64,000 bases of DNA from Microdon myrmicae. Taxonomy: Eukaryota > Arthropoda > Insecta > Diptera > Syrphidae. Positions 44,107 to 54,657 of this stretch are shown in pieces (the stretch's first letter is position 1; each line of letters starts with the position of its first letter). The DNA lies in assembly GCA_963931805.1 (NCBI GenBank), contig OZ007499.1, positions 94,981,163 to 95,045,162 of the forward strand, given 5' to 3'. A program made the position numbers and the translations under genes. Below the pieces are notes generated by a model, which was not told the origin of the DNA, ran no database searches, and saw nothing but the letters and a program-made list of their open reading frames with translations.

Positions 44107-45358
44107 TTATTCATCTTTCGACAACATTTGTAAATTTAGTCGAGTCACTGGACAGTTTTGATGTTGCGGATTTTCATCGGTTGATATTTTGTGGAAGTAT
44201 GTTGCCCAAATTTCTTTCGCCATTTCTTCAGCAGAGTGAGCATTGCGTCTAATCGCAAGTTCATAATAAGTCGTCAGTTCTGTTATCATGTTTCCCGTAA
44301 GTTTTCCAGGACCAGCTCCTCCTAATTGGTCGGTTTTTTTCTTTTGTTGCTTTTTTTATGACACCGCGTAATTGCGAACCGATTCGCTTTCCCACGTGAT
44401 TGATATACTCGGCCTTTACAACATTTGGAAATGATTTCTGCAGCCCATTCATTATTTTTACATCCCCGTCTCCAACGTACATTTCGTAAATGGGGCCGTG
44501 CAGATCAAAAGCGCACTCGAACATCTCTAACATTCCGTCAGGCTCCATTTTACCCGAACTTTCATTGTAATCCAATGTGCAAACTGGTTCGTGCTCATCC
44601 CACCAAGTATCATATTCAGGGGTGCCTTTCTTTGTTTTCTTAAGGTTGCAGCCTTGGCAATAACGCGATTTCACAGTAAGATCGAGAACTTTGTTTGTTT
44701 TGTTGCCGATCAATGTCATAACGCCATAATTAGCAGTATGACCCCCTTTGCTCCAACTACCATCTCCAGAAGCAGTAAATTTTTTATCTTCACTTTCATC
44801 AGTTTTTTCTTTTTCTTCTTTGCTAGCCTTTTTTATCACGGAAGAAAAAACGCCGATGCAAGCGGTGTGTGCATTACCGAGAGCAGCGTAGTAGATGTGT
44901 TTCGTAAATTCGCCAATATCCATCAGTGAAGTGAAACAATGTAATCCATTTAACCCGACACCCAAGATGCGCATTACGAATACTATTCTATGATTAATTT
45001 CGTAAGCTTTGTTGGCGATTCGTGGACAGGACTCGATGACCCTCTCAGCACAGTTGCATTCAACGATCAGTTTGAATCCTAGGTCTTCTTCAGAGTTTTT
45101 TTGAAAAGTCTATCGAACCGTCACAGTTTTTACACTTTATAATGTTTGAAAGTTCGGAAAAAACTTTAAAAAAAAGAAGTAACATCACGTATGCTGCCGT
45201 CAGTGTGACCGTTGGAGCGATGCAGCCAATGTTTGTGCCGATGTAGTCGCAGACTCCGTTTCCAGTTCATTTACAGTTCCCATAAATCCTTTTCGTTTTT
45301 TATATCGACTCCCTGGACGCACCCCTGACTTACGCGAACCTTTAACGTTTTTAAACAT
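44107..45358 (-). pseudogene. Mutator-like transposase
   Basis: Starts at Met 45358 (MFKNVKGSRKSGVRPGSRYK), a basic N-terminus. After a frame change near 45090 it reads IKCKNCDGSIDFSK and GFKLIVECNCAERVIESC. From 44974: MRILGVGLNGLHCFTSLMDI, FTASGDGSWSKGGHTANYGV, KSRYCQGCNLKK and MYVGDGDVKIMNGLQKSFPN. The last frame (44289-44107) holds YYELAIRRNAHSAEEM and the HQNCP end. These match the animal 'Mutator-like transposase' domain, with probable acidic residues in GDGSW and VGDGD. At least two frameshifts and a truncated C-terminus make it non-functional. Confidence 0.78.
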
Positions 45359-45586
45359 TATGTTAGAAAAATTTACCGTTGAAGAACGTATGAAACGGAC
45401 GCCTAAACGCGAGCACTGCACGCTCTGAGACCACGTTTACACTAAATACTTTTTCCTCCTCATGAAAAAGAAACAAAGAAACATCAAAAATACCTACCCC
45501 ACCACGTCACCGGTAGGAACATTTTCCATACTCACCAAACAAGAAAAAACCACCAGCACCGTGCAACGGGCAAGTTAGTTTCATAT

Positions 45587-46039
45587 TGTGACGCATATGA
45601 CAATCAGTACTAGTATATTCGAGAAAGTCCGTAACAAAGTACTAGAATATTCTATAAAGTACTGGAAAACTGGAGACTATCAACAATAGAACATTCAAGG
45701 CTATGGAACGGACGGAAACGAAACACCGAATCAGAACGTGAGGAAACGGTATAAATACGTCACACACAGATCATGGAGATGAGTGAGAAGTATAAAGTGA
45801 AGCAAGCGACAAGTAAGGAGTAAGAGGTAGAAAGTGAAGCAAGCGATAAGTTAGAGGTAAGAACTAAGAAGTAAAAAACGCGATAAGTACAGAAGCGATA
45901 AGTTAAGAAATCGTTAAGTGTACGCTAAAAGTGACGGTTGTTATTAACGGACTAATAAAGTGTTACATTAATTCAAAATCGATTTAGCGGCTCTTATTTA
46001 TTAAAAATAATTAATCCAGCGAACCCTAAGCTCGCTACA
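45587..46039 (+). repeat. Solo LTR 1 inside the Mutator-like element
   Basis: A 453-bp LTR, TGTGACGCAT...CTCGCTACA, with 4-bp duplication ATAT (45583-45586, 46040-46043). A TATA box-like GGTATAAATACG is at about 45749, and an AATAAAGT signal at 45954. No internal retrotransposon sequence adjoins, so the element was lost by LTR-LTR recombination. The orientation follows the TATA and AATAAA order. Confidence 0.9.
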
Positions 46040-46443
46040 ATATATATGAAACTAACTAAAACTCAGGCAATCGCAGGTCACCCGCAGTACGCCCGAATGT
46101 AAAAACAACATACACAGGAGCGACTATCCATTACCGCTTATGAACATGTTGTTCAGTCGCACAAGATTGCGACATATTCAAAGAAGTGGCAGTTGGCCCA
46201 AGCCAACAGCGAAGCAAATTAATGCCCATAAATGGATAGTCTGCATCTTTCTAAATACACGGTAGTTGCCACCTATGATACGAATTTGTATCCGCGGGAG
46301 ACCCGACCCTTTAATGACCTATAACTTTGGAACCGCCTAAGATTTCGTTTCCAAATTTTAACATATTATTTTTGAAGTATAAAACTATCGATTAAGCAAA
46401 AAAAAATTGATTTTTTAAACCGAACAAACCGGAATGTCCCCTT

Positions 46444-46558
46444 GAGACTAAATGCTAAGCCCTATTTACATTTATTTTTTTCCTCACAAACACTCTAAAT
46501 TGTACAATAGTCTTTTTGCCTTCCGGCGTACAATATTTTCTCCATTAACATTTAATAT
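46444..46558 (-). repeat. LINE-C 3' UTR copy
   Basis: GACTAAATG...CACTCTAAATTGTACAATAG...CGTACAATA parallels 7556-7675. The Mutator-like element inserted into this LINE copy. Confidence 0.75.
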
Positions 46559-47104
46559 TGTAGCGAGTTTAGGGTTCGCTGCATTAATTATTTTAATAAA
46601 TAAGAGCCGTTAAATCGATTTTCTTTGTAAACACTTTATTAGTCTGTTAATAACAACCGTTCCTTGATATTTCGCTAATATTTCGGTGACTTCTTTCTCA
46701 CGAGACTTATCGTTTAATTCCCATCGCTTCCTTACTGCTTCTTCAGTTATCGCTTTCTTTCAAAAACAGTGAAGAACACGAACGAAAAAAATCGAATAAG
46801 AAAAATACATCAGAACCGTATACCAAGCGATAAAATAAAAATAATTCACACCAGTGGAATATAGTCGAGTTTGGAAATCAAATTCTAAACACGGTCAGTA
46901 GCCTGGTGTGTAACGCTTAGGTAAAATTTTTTTCGTGATTCGAGCTGTCATAGCGTCAGTTCGAATCACACGATCTTCTTCACTATTATTTCAAACGCTA
47001 TACTACTACTCATTGTCTCCGGTTTTCCAGTACTTTCTAGAATATTCTAGTACTTTGTTTTGGAGACCTGTCAGATAACACAACTGATTGTCATATGCGT
47101 TACA
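46559..47104 (-). repeat. Solo LTR 2 with R1 segment
   Basis: A 546-bp LTR related to solo LTR 1 in inverse orientation. Plus strand reads TGTAGCGAG...GCGTTACA, with 4-bp duplication ATAT (46555-46558, 47105-47108). The two LTRs match over the last 100 bp (CGGTTGTTATTAACRGACTA) and the first 60 bp. The middle of this one (46750-47002) is the R1 repeat. Confidence 0.88.
46750..47002 (-). repeat. R1 repeat, copy 3, inside solo LTR 2
   Basis: Bounded by TTCAAAAACAGTGAAGAAC and TTCTTCACTATTATTTCAAACGC, near-inverted ends. It replaces the middle of the LTR, including the TATA region present in solo LTR 1. Confidence 0.72.
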
Positions 47105-47204
47105 ATATTATATATATAGGTATATATATATATACCATATAAGATGTCTTCTTCTTTTACGTCTTTCCGAACCCACAAGAATTTTAGAACCAAACGAAAC
47201 GTCA

Positions 47205-48136
47205 TATATCAGTGGGGATTATCTAACTGAGTGGAATACAATGCCTTGAAAACTCAGTGCTACCTCTTGTCGTCAAAGGCGAACCCCAAAGTAAGTATAC
47301 TGTCGACGAACGGGACTTGCATTGACAAAGCCAAGGAACTATCAATCCGCGGCACTCGAATTAATTCAACTCTTAACTGGAATGACCACATATTTGAAGC
47401 AGCGAAAAGTGCATCCAAATGTATGGGGTTCCTTAAGAGATGCAAACGATACTTCACTCCACCCAACCTGGCCATTATTTACAAGGTGTATATTCGTCCA
47501 AAAATAGGGTTCAACTCCCATATTTCGTCAGGCGCATCTAAAACTGCACTACACGTGCTCAACAGGATGCAAAAGCGAGCAGTGAAACTTATTGGAGACT
47601 TAGCCGTAAATCGATCAATTTCGTCGTTAGAATAGAGGCCCAACATATCATGCCTATCTCTTCTCTATAGGTGTTACCACGGTCGTTGCTCAACTGAACT
47701 TGCTGAATGTGTGCCGCCCCTTCAGACATCGCCCCACGATACCCATCAATCTGTGAATGCGCATCAATTCACGTTGAAAGTGAACTTCAGGCGCACAAAT
47801 AAACATAAAGTCATTCTTTAGCCGAATCACACAGATGGTTTTTTTTTCTTTTTTTTCGGTAGGAAGGTAGAAATCTTCAAAAGATACCTCTGACCGATCT
47901 AGAGGCATGTTGGACTTTTACCGACTAAAACCACCTCCCGTCAGAAACATATTCCCGAATCATACGGCTTTATTATGCCCTACCTGTTCATGTGGTTCCT
48001 TGTTGTTGTAATTCAAGCCCAATATACATCGACACCGCCTATCTTATCCATTTGCTCTCCACCCGCTCGCACTGTGCTCTGACATTAAAGGGTACATCTG
48101 CAGGCCCTTTTGTGCGCGCGTTAGTGTAAAAAAAAC
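47205..48136 (+). pseudogene. LINE-E 3' copy, RT C-terminus
   Basis: From about 47231 it encodes EYNALKTQCYLLSSKANPKV, KELSIRGTRINSTLNWNDHI, RCKRYFTPPNLAIIYKVYIR and GDLAVNRSISSLE to a TAG at 47633-47635. RCYHGRCSTELAECVPPL continues after the stop. It ends with the LINE-E 3' UTR (GTGTAAAAAAAA at 48123-48134). It is interrupted by a 122-bp insertion at 47833-47954. Confidence 0.87.
47833..47954 (-). mobile_element. Small poly(A)-tailed insertion in LINE-E
   Basis: About 120 bp starting with a T-rich run (minus-strand poly(A)). It is flanked by CCGAATCACAC (47822-47832) and CCGAATCATAC (47955-47965), a target duplication with one mismatch. Source element not identified. Confidence 0.7.
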
Positions 48137-48151
48137 CCTAAGATCGAAAAA

Positions 48152-48342
48152 GCAAGTTCTAGCCGGTCCTTACAATAGTGACCATTTTCCCATTTTAACT
48201 ATGATAAATATCCAACCACCGATAACATATCATACTGGCGCAAGACTAATGACCTTGCCCGGAAAAAAGAAATCAACAAGCCTCAGAACTTGCTAAATAA
48301 GGCCAAGACCGGTTCCCGGTTGTAGTGCCGATGATAATGATG
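48152..48342 (+). mobile_element. RTE-A deletion derivative with different head
   Basis: A perfect 12-bp duplication, AAGATCGAAAAA (48140-48151, 48343-48354). The first 80 bp are neither tRNA-like nor known. CTGGCGCAAGACTAATGACC to AACAAGCCTCAG then matches the RTE-A 5' UTR, and CTTGCTAAATAAGGCCAAGA to the tail matches the RTE-A 3' end. The 80-bp head might be a further upstream part of the RTE-A 5' UTR. Confidence 0.85.
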
Positions 48343-48392
48343 AAGATCGAAAAAAGGCTTGAGTTTATACTTTTTCACTGTCGAATTTTTTT

Positions 48393-48778
48393 GTTCGAGA
48401 GAAAGGTCTTAAGGAGAATTGTTGGCCCTGTATGTGAGGGAGGACGATTCCGGAGACGCTACAACCATGAGTTGTACGCAATCTACCTTGAAGCTCATAT
48501 TGTAAGAAAAATCAAGCTCGGTAGACTCCGGTGGGCGGGACACCTAGCTCGAATGAGCGAAGAGGACCATGCCCGGAAAGTCCTTTGTGGCAGGATGTAT
48601 GGAAGGAGACAGCGCGGCAGACCTTGTCTGCGATGGAGGGATGGCGTAGACCAGGACGCCCAGAGCCCGGGAGTGCTAAACTGGATGACATCGGCTCGAA
48701 ATCGGGACCGGTGGGGAGATTTGTTACATAAGGCCAAGACCGGATCCCGGTTGTAGTGCCGATGATGATGATGATGAT
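48393..48778 (+). pseudogene. RTE-A 3' fragment
   Basis: Encodes FERKVLRRIVGPVCEGGRFR, YNHELYAIYLEAHIVRKIKL and LARMSEEDHARKVLCGRMYG to the stop after TGSRL (48756), then (GAT)n. The frame is unbroken over this fragment, close to the copy at 61097-61440. Confidence 0.92.
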
Positions 48779-48973
48779 GTCGGTTGACAACATTTTGTCA
48801 CAAACTAGTCATAAAAGTTTATTACTCATTCTAAGAGAACTGAAAATTTACGTTTGAGTGTATAATTTTTCACGTCACAGTATATAGAATGTGAAGCATA
48901 TAAAGAATGAATTGCAGAGAATATATAGCCAAATAGCAATTTTTTTTTTTAACAGTTATGAGTCGAGATGGTG

Positions 48974-49520
48974 TGTGGCGGTTCCATGAACCGCACAAAT
49001 CACCATAGGCTGAGATGTCTTCGTTCCACCAAGGAACATACTCACCTATAACCAAACTTCACGTGCCCACAGACACGTGTCCCCAAAGTCCACCTTTTCA
49101 CCTGACCAAAGGTGACATTCATGCTGGTGTCAACAACCCCACGTATCCTCAGATACGTGGGCCCCAAGTCCCGAACAATTTCTCTACGCCTGCACGGCGA
49201 TCGAAGAACAGGACCCAGTATGGAAACTGTGTACCGATCCATTAGCTGGATAAACACAAGTGGTTGGCACAGCTGCGCCAGATGTCGACAAACATAAAAT
49301 CCCCGCGATAAGCCAATTGCCGAAAAACAATCCGTCGGCAAAACATTTGTCCCTGACGCAAAGCACCGCCTAAACAAAGGCTATCGCGGAGAAACAGCAA
49401 TAAACGAAAACGCTGTTCGCATAGGGCAAAGTAAACACAATGATTACCATGATCCCAGGATCGCCTAAAATAAACCAAACATTCGAATGTTTGCCCAAGC
49501 AACGCAACAGATGTGTGCAA
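48974..49520. repeat. Hairpin-rich segment A
   Basis: Begins TGTGGCGGTTCC. It contains a series of short perfect hairpins: 48978-48994 (GCGGTTC arms), 49023-49037, 49060-49079 (CACGTG twice), 49098-49116, 49138-49161 (10-bp arms CCCACGTATC, loop CTCA), and the palindrome AAACATTCGAATGTTT at 49477-49492. No coding assignment. Confidence 0.7.
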
Positions 49521-49533
49521 ATTATGGTGAACC

Positions 49534-49804
49534 TATAGCGTTTGAAATAATAGTGAAGAAGAACGTGTGATTCGAACTGACGCTAAGACAGTTAAAATCA
49601 CCAACAATTTTACCTAAGCGTTACCCATCAGGCTACTGGCCGATTTTGAATTTGATTTTACAACTCGACTATACTCCACTGATGTGAATTGTTATGTTAT
49701 CGCTAAGGTATACGGCTCTGATGTATTTTCTTATTCGATTTTTCGTTCGGTGCTCTTCACTATTTTGTTTGTGAATTGTGTTAGAGTCGCTACAAAGCCA
49801 CACA
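49534..49804 (+). repeat. R1 repeat, copy 4
   Basis: A full-looking copy from TATAGCGTTTGAAATAATAG to TTAGAGTCGCTACA. The end CGCTACA equals the ends of the solo LTRs, suggesting R1 could itself be part of a related LTR. Confidence 0.72.
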
Positions 49805-51112
49805 CGGTGGGAAAGATTCCCGATTGAGAGAGAATCACCAGGAGAAGATAGATAGATAGAATCATCCCCAGAGAAAAAAATGATACAGGATAGTCAGAGA
49901 ACCCCGCCGAGGAGGTCGATCCGCGCAACGTATTAAAACTAGAAAGAAACGTATATATCCGACGTTCAACGCCCAGCAATTCAACGCGCGCAGGTCCGTG
50001 ATGCTCATTGATTCTCACTAGGACATTTGAAAAAGTGTATCGGTTAATCTCTGTTCGCAAAAATAATTAAATCAAGTGAGAACAGTAGAGTCGGAGACTG
50101 AAACGGTTATCCTCAACGCGACCCTTTCGTGGTGCTCGTAAGTGTGCGATTCTAATTCACCTTGTTTGTAATTGTGCTGAAAACATTAAGTGTAAGGCTA
50201 CATGTGTTAGCCAGGAAGATATAAGAACATTTTCAAATGAAGACGATTCGAGGTGTGGTGAAAATGTTGTTGTTTTCCTTTTCTGCAACATACAATTAAC
50301 GAAAATAATTGTACAAACAAGTAATTGTAACACTTTACAAACAAAGAGTAAAATAAAACAAAAATTATTAAAAGATATAAATATAGTTGTGTTTAATTGG
50401 TGACCGCATTCGCTCCGGTGTCGTTTTGTTTTTGTGGACATTGCTGGCCGGGCACATCATTCGCTCCGGTCTCGTTTTGTTTTTATGTGAAACAGTGTTC
50501 GGCGGAACACATCGCTCGAACCGACTCTCAACAATAATAACCCGCCAAAAATGCTTTGACATGAACCACGTAATGCTCAAATAGCAGTCGCAGCATCCAA
50601 TTTTTCGCACAATTGTTTGGAATTTCTTGTTGAACGTAAGAACCTTGTCAATATTAAAAATAAGGAGGGCAAACGGGCATAAATACCGCTATTATGTAAA
50701 AACTCAGCCTCTTCCATTTCTCCAATAGCAACAAGGGCAGTATTGAGAAGGGGTAAATGTACACCTCCAACATAAAAGAATAATATCTAAAGAATTAAAG
50801 ATTTCCGTGAAGTTGAGGGATTAAGGAGATATAAATTAAATACGCATCATGAGCGGCCCTAAATATGGTAAATCTGGCATTCCGTTGATTTTCCACATAC
50901 GCTGGCTAAGCATGGGTAAATGAGTTCGAAAAAACAGTCGTATAGAAGAATAACACTTCCTGTTCAGAGGGGTAATATTCCATAGGTACAAGGAATACAT
51001 CAATAAACAGTGCCAACAATTTACGCGATAGAGTGACAATTACCGACTTATTTGCCAAAGTTGGTAACAATTTTTTTTTACAATGTTCGGACGCCAAATT
51101 GACTATTAAAAC
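49805..51112. other. Unassigned; possible LTR-element remnant
   Basis: AT-rich. At 50396-50406 ATTGGTGACCG resembles a retrotransposon primer-binding site after an LTR, but no LTR pair was found. Short frames near 50836-51097 have no assignable motif. Confidence 0.35.
50408..50512 (+). repeat. 51-bp tandem repeat, two copies
   Basis: The unit ATTCGCTCCGGTGTCGTTTT...CACATC starts at 50408 and 50459, with a partial third start near 50510 (ATCGCTCGAACC). Confidence 0.8.
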
Positions 51113-51386
51113 TGTTGTGGATCCGCCCTAAGCTGCGTGCTCTATGCGATTGTAGCGCCGGACCGGGCGTTACGAGTAAAAGGCAAATGAATTCACGCCT
51201 TAATGCGCTCGCTCTACTTCTGACAGTTATACCAGACCGAGCGCGCCTTTTGCTTCATGCGTCTCTTTCATATTGCCGCGTCACACAAATACATTTTTTT
51301 TGAAACCGAGTTCACGAGTGCTTCGTTGAATAAATAATATCTTTCGTACGAGGAGTCGCCCGTTCATTTCATATCCTGCTATAACA
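51113..51386 (+). repeat. Copia 5' LTR
   Basis: 274 bp, TGTTGTGGATCC...GCTATAACA. It includes the AATAAATAAT poly(A) signal near 51328. It has about 18 bp (CTTTCATATTGCCGCGTC) absent from the 3' LTR. Confidence 0.95.
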
Positions 51387-51402
51387 GGTTATGGGCCCAG
51401 GC
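51387..51402 (+). promoter_or_regulatory. Primer-binding site (half tRNA-iMet type)
   Basis: GGTTATGGGCCCAGGC directly follows the 5' LTR. It matches the Drosophila copia arrangement, in which the anticodon-region half of initiator tRNA-Met primes reverse transcription. Confidence 0.85.
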
Positions 51403-51496
51403 TTAAACATCGTCTGGATATTCGTAATTGGAAATCGAGAAGACGAGAAGACAACGTGGAAAATACACGCGGAAATATAACCTCACTGCAAACATA

Positions 51497-52795
51497 ATGG
51501 ACGGTCAAGCTACGAACATAATGCGCATACAAATGCTAACCAGAGAAAATTATTATGCCTGGAGACTAAGAATGCGGGCACTCATGACAAAAAACAAAAC
51601 GTGGGCTCACGCAAGCGGTGAAAAACCGAAACCGGAAGCAGCCGAAAATTTGCAAGCGTGGAAAGACGAGGACGAAAAGGCGAAAGCCGATTTGTATCTC
51701 GCTGTTGGCGACGCCGAACTCAGGCAAATTAGATACTGCGAAACAGCCCGAGAAATTTGGTTGAAACTGGAAGCAATTTTCGAATCGAAAGGAACGGCGA
51801 AAAAGGCATCATTGTGGAAACGGCTAATGAATCACCGACTGAACTAAGGCGGAGATGTACAACGACACGTCGACGAATTCTCCGATATGGTCGACAAAAT
51901 GTCCGAATTATCCGCACAAGTCAGCATTGAATTACAATCGATCATGCTTTTATACAGTTTGTCGGAGAGCTACGAGCATTTTAGATGCGCCATCGAGTCG
52001 GGAGACGAGTTACCTTCGCCGGAACATCTGAAAATTAAAATCCTCGATGAAAGCGCGACGAGAAGACAAGGCAGGCAAGCCGAAGACCAAGCAATGTTCG
52101 CGAGAAAAGGAATGCTGAATAGGAAAAAGACTACGAACAATGCGTCGAACAAGTCAGATCAACGTACCGGCGAACCATTCAAATACAAATGCCATAGATG
52201 TCGCCAAATCGGTCACAAGGCCATAAATTGTCCGGAGAAGGCCGAACGAAACGCAAAACATCCCGAAAATAAAGAAAAAGCCGCCATCGGCGAAGACATT
52301 TCCTGCCTAACCTCCCATACAGACGCAGATTCTTGCTTTGCAGGGAACGTTCAGAAAAACGATACGTGGTATCTCGATAGTGGATGCACATCACATTTAT
52401 GCCACGACAAGGACGTATTTGAACAAATCGCAAGTGCTGGAAATTTAAAGATTAATCTGGCAAATCATGGCTCGACCGATGTAAAAGCGAAAGGAACCGT
52501 AAAAATCGCAGCATCTGACGGAGACACGACTCGGGTCATACGTCTGGAAAACGCACTGCACGTACCCGACCTGCGTAATAACCTCGTCTCGGTCGCGAAG
52601 ATCACGGACGCCGGAAACAGCGTGACGCGAAGGAGCTACAATCAAGAGCAACCACGGATCTACGATCGCAGTAGCAGTTTGGAAAGGAGAATTCTATTTT
52701 CTCCGCGAATGCGGAAAAGAATTGATCTGCGCCCTGTCGACGGGAACGCCCAAGCCTTTAATAACCGTTTGGCACGAGAGATTCGGCCACCTTAA
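51497..52795 (+). pseudogene. Copia gag and protease, one stop
   Basis: I choose Met 51497 (MDGQATNIMRIQMLTRENYY), the usual copia gag start; an earlier in-frame Met at 51428 lies in leader sequence. The gag body has YYAWRLRMRALM, WLKLEAIFESKG-type sequence, then an in-frame TAA at 51845-51847, and continues HVDEFSDMVDKMSELS and LSESYEHFRCAIESG. A CCHC zinc knuckle (CHRCRQIGHKAINC, about 52190) is intact. The protease active site is WYLDSGCTSHLC (about 52370). The frame drifts into non-homologous residues after about 52625. Confidence 0.92.
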
Positions 52796-53668
52796 CTGGC
52801 GCTATCTCTTGGAGATGAGCAAAAGGGGGATAGTGTCCGGACTTGACCTAGAAGACGACGGAAGCACAAATACGTGCGAGATTTGTTCGGAAGCGAAGAT
52901 TACTACCCCTCGGAAAGAAATCGCACCGAAGCGGAAAATTATTGGATATCGTCCATGCCGACGTATGCGGACCGATGAGAGACGAATCAAGGGGCAAAGC
53001 TAGGTACTTCCTCACGCTAACCGACGACTACTCTCGTTGGACAGAAGTAACGTTTTTGCAAAAGAAAATCGACGTCGAAGTATTTCAAGGAATTCAAGGC
53101 TCTCGTCGAAAATCAATCAGGACGAAAAATTAAATGTATGCAATCCGGCAACGGACGAGAGTTCTGTAACGAAGAATTCGACAGATTCTTGAAGGGAGAG
53201 GGAATTGCGGGAAAACTCACGACGCCATACACTCCCCAGTTAAATGAAGTAGCGGAAATGAAAAACCACACGCCCTTGGAAATGGCGCGTTGCATGTTGG
53301 CGCAATCGAAGCTCTCAACCTCGTTTTGGGCAGAAGCGATCGCCACGGCAAACTTCGTAAGAAATCGATGCATTACGAACACGCTAAGAGATAAAACTCC
53401 TTAAGAATTATGGCACGGAAAACGCCTGAACGTGAAGAACATGCGAACTTTCGGAGAGACAGCATATATGTTGGATAAAACTTCCGGAAAAGGGAAGCTG
53501 GAACCGCGAGGTATGAAATGCATTTTCCTCGGATACGACGAATCGACTCGAGGCTATCGAGTATGGGTATCAAACAAACGAAAGGTGACCACGACACGAG
53601 ACATCAAACTTACTGATACCGATACAAAAACGGAAATACATAACGAATCGTTATGTATTCCCGTTTGA
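52722..53668 (+). pseudogene. Copia integrase, catalytic Asp lost
   Basis: A GAG-pre-integrase zinc region (WHERFGHLNWRYLLEMSKRG ... CEIC) in one frame at 52722-52930. The next frame, 52942 onward, has VHADVCGPM with the first Asp and FLTLTDDYSRWTEV. The third, from 53138, has QSGNGREFCNEEF, where family members read SDNGxEF, so the second catalytic Asp is Gly here. Then NEVAEMKNHTPLEMARCML holds the Glu, and CIFLGYDESTRGYRVW lies near the C-terminus. A stop at 53402-53404 and two frameshifts break it. Confidence 0.9.
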
Positions 53669-54657
53669 TAATACTGGTCTACGTTGACGACATTTTGATA
53701 TTCCATCGAGACCAGAAGGATCTTGATTTCGTCCGACAAGGTTTGTTGCAGGAATTCGAGGTGAGAGATCTGGGAACAGCTCGCTATTGTTTTGGGATCG
53801 AAATCGCCAGGAGCAGAAATCAGATTACCATCTCTCAACCAAATTACGTTCGGGAACTACTCTCTCGATTTTGGATGGAGGACTGTAACACCGTCAGTAC
53901 TCCTGTTGAATCGGGTTCGAGGCTCGAAAAGGACGTTGAAGAAGAAGGATCACCAGGAGGAAATCGGCATTATCGCGAGCTCGTCGGAGCTCTGAATTAC
54001 TTGGCGATTGCTACAAGACCGGACATTTCGCATATTGTGAGTTGTCTCAGTCAATGCAACACTTGTCACGGCGAGGCAGACTGGAAGGCGGCGAAACGCC
54101 TCCTGAGATATCTGAAGGGGACCGCCGACTTCGGAATCACGTACACGAAGGGCATGAACACCTTGGAAGGGTTTGTTGACGCCGATCGGGCTGGGTGCCC
54201 GGTAGATCGAAGGTCATATACCGGATACGTCTTTAACCTGAGCGGTGCCGCCATCAGCTGGGAGTCGAGGAAACAGCGCACCGTCGCGCTTTCGTCCACT
54301 GAGGCGGAGTACATGGCATTAACTGAAGCCGCGAGAGAAGCCCTTTACATACAGGGATTCTTGTCGGAGCTCAAGCTGTTCGAGTGTGAAAGAGTTCTGG
54401 TGATGAACGACAACCGAGGGGCACAACTACTGACCCAGAATCACACGTTTCACGCGAGATCGAAACACATGGACATCAGGCATCATTTCGTCAGAGATGT
54501 CTTGCGCGAAGGTCGACTGGATATTAAGCACCTTCCTTCGGATAAGATGCCCGCGGATTTTCTCACGAAGGGAGTGACAAAAGAAAAACATCGGAAGTGT
54601 CTGGATTTGATCGGCATCAAGGGTTCTTCAGAGGATCGACCTAGCACTACAATCTAG
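53653..54657 (+). pseudogene. Copia RT (C-terminal half) and RNase H
   Basis: Begins within RT just before the catalytic box LILVYVDDILIF (YVDD intact). It continues with FEVRDLGTARYCFGIEIARS, RPDISHIVSCLSQC, then the RNase H domain: YTGYVFNLSGAAISWESRKQ, STEAEYMALTEAAREALY, MNDNRGAQLLTQNHTFHARS and KHLPSDKMPADFLTKGV. The 1005-bp frame is unbroken to 54657. RT fingers and part of the palm (normally some 200 residues before YVDD) are missing. The deletion point is at the 53635-53659 palindrome. Confidence 0.92.

Larger units (their letters stand above)
44017..46443 (-). mobile_element. Mutator-like DNA transposon, TTAA-type flanks
   Basis: Terminal inverted repeats AAGGGGACATTCCGGTTTGT at 44017-44036 and inverted at 46424-46443. 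Inside are a Mutator-like transposase on the minus strand and a solo LTR (45587-46039). The flanks are TTAA|GGGG on the left and CCCC|TTGA on the right. The pre-insertion sequence, read from the LINE-C copy at 7540-7565, has a single CTTAAGACTAAAT, which fits a 4-bp TTAA duplication with one later change. Confidence 0.8.

Noticed and set aside
50396..50410. Primer-binding site of an LTR element (TTGGTGACCG)
   Set aside because: No matching LTR pair or gag/pol was found around it; the similarity is too short to stand alone.
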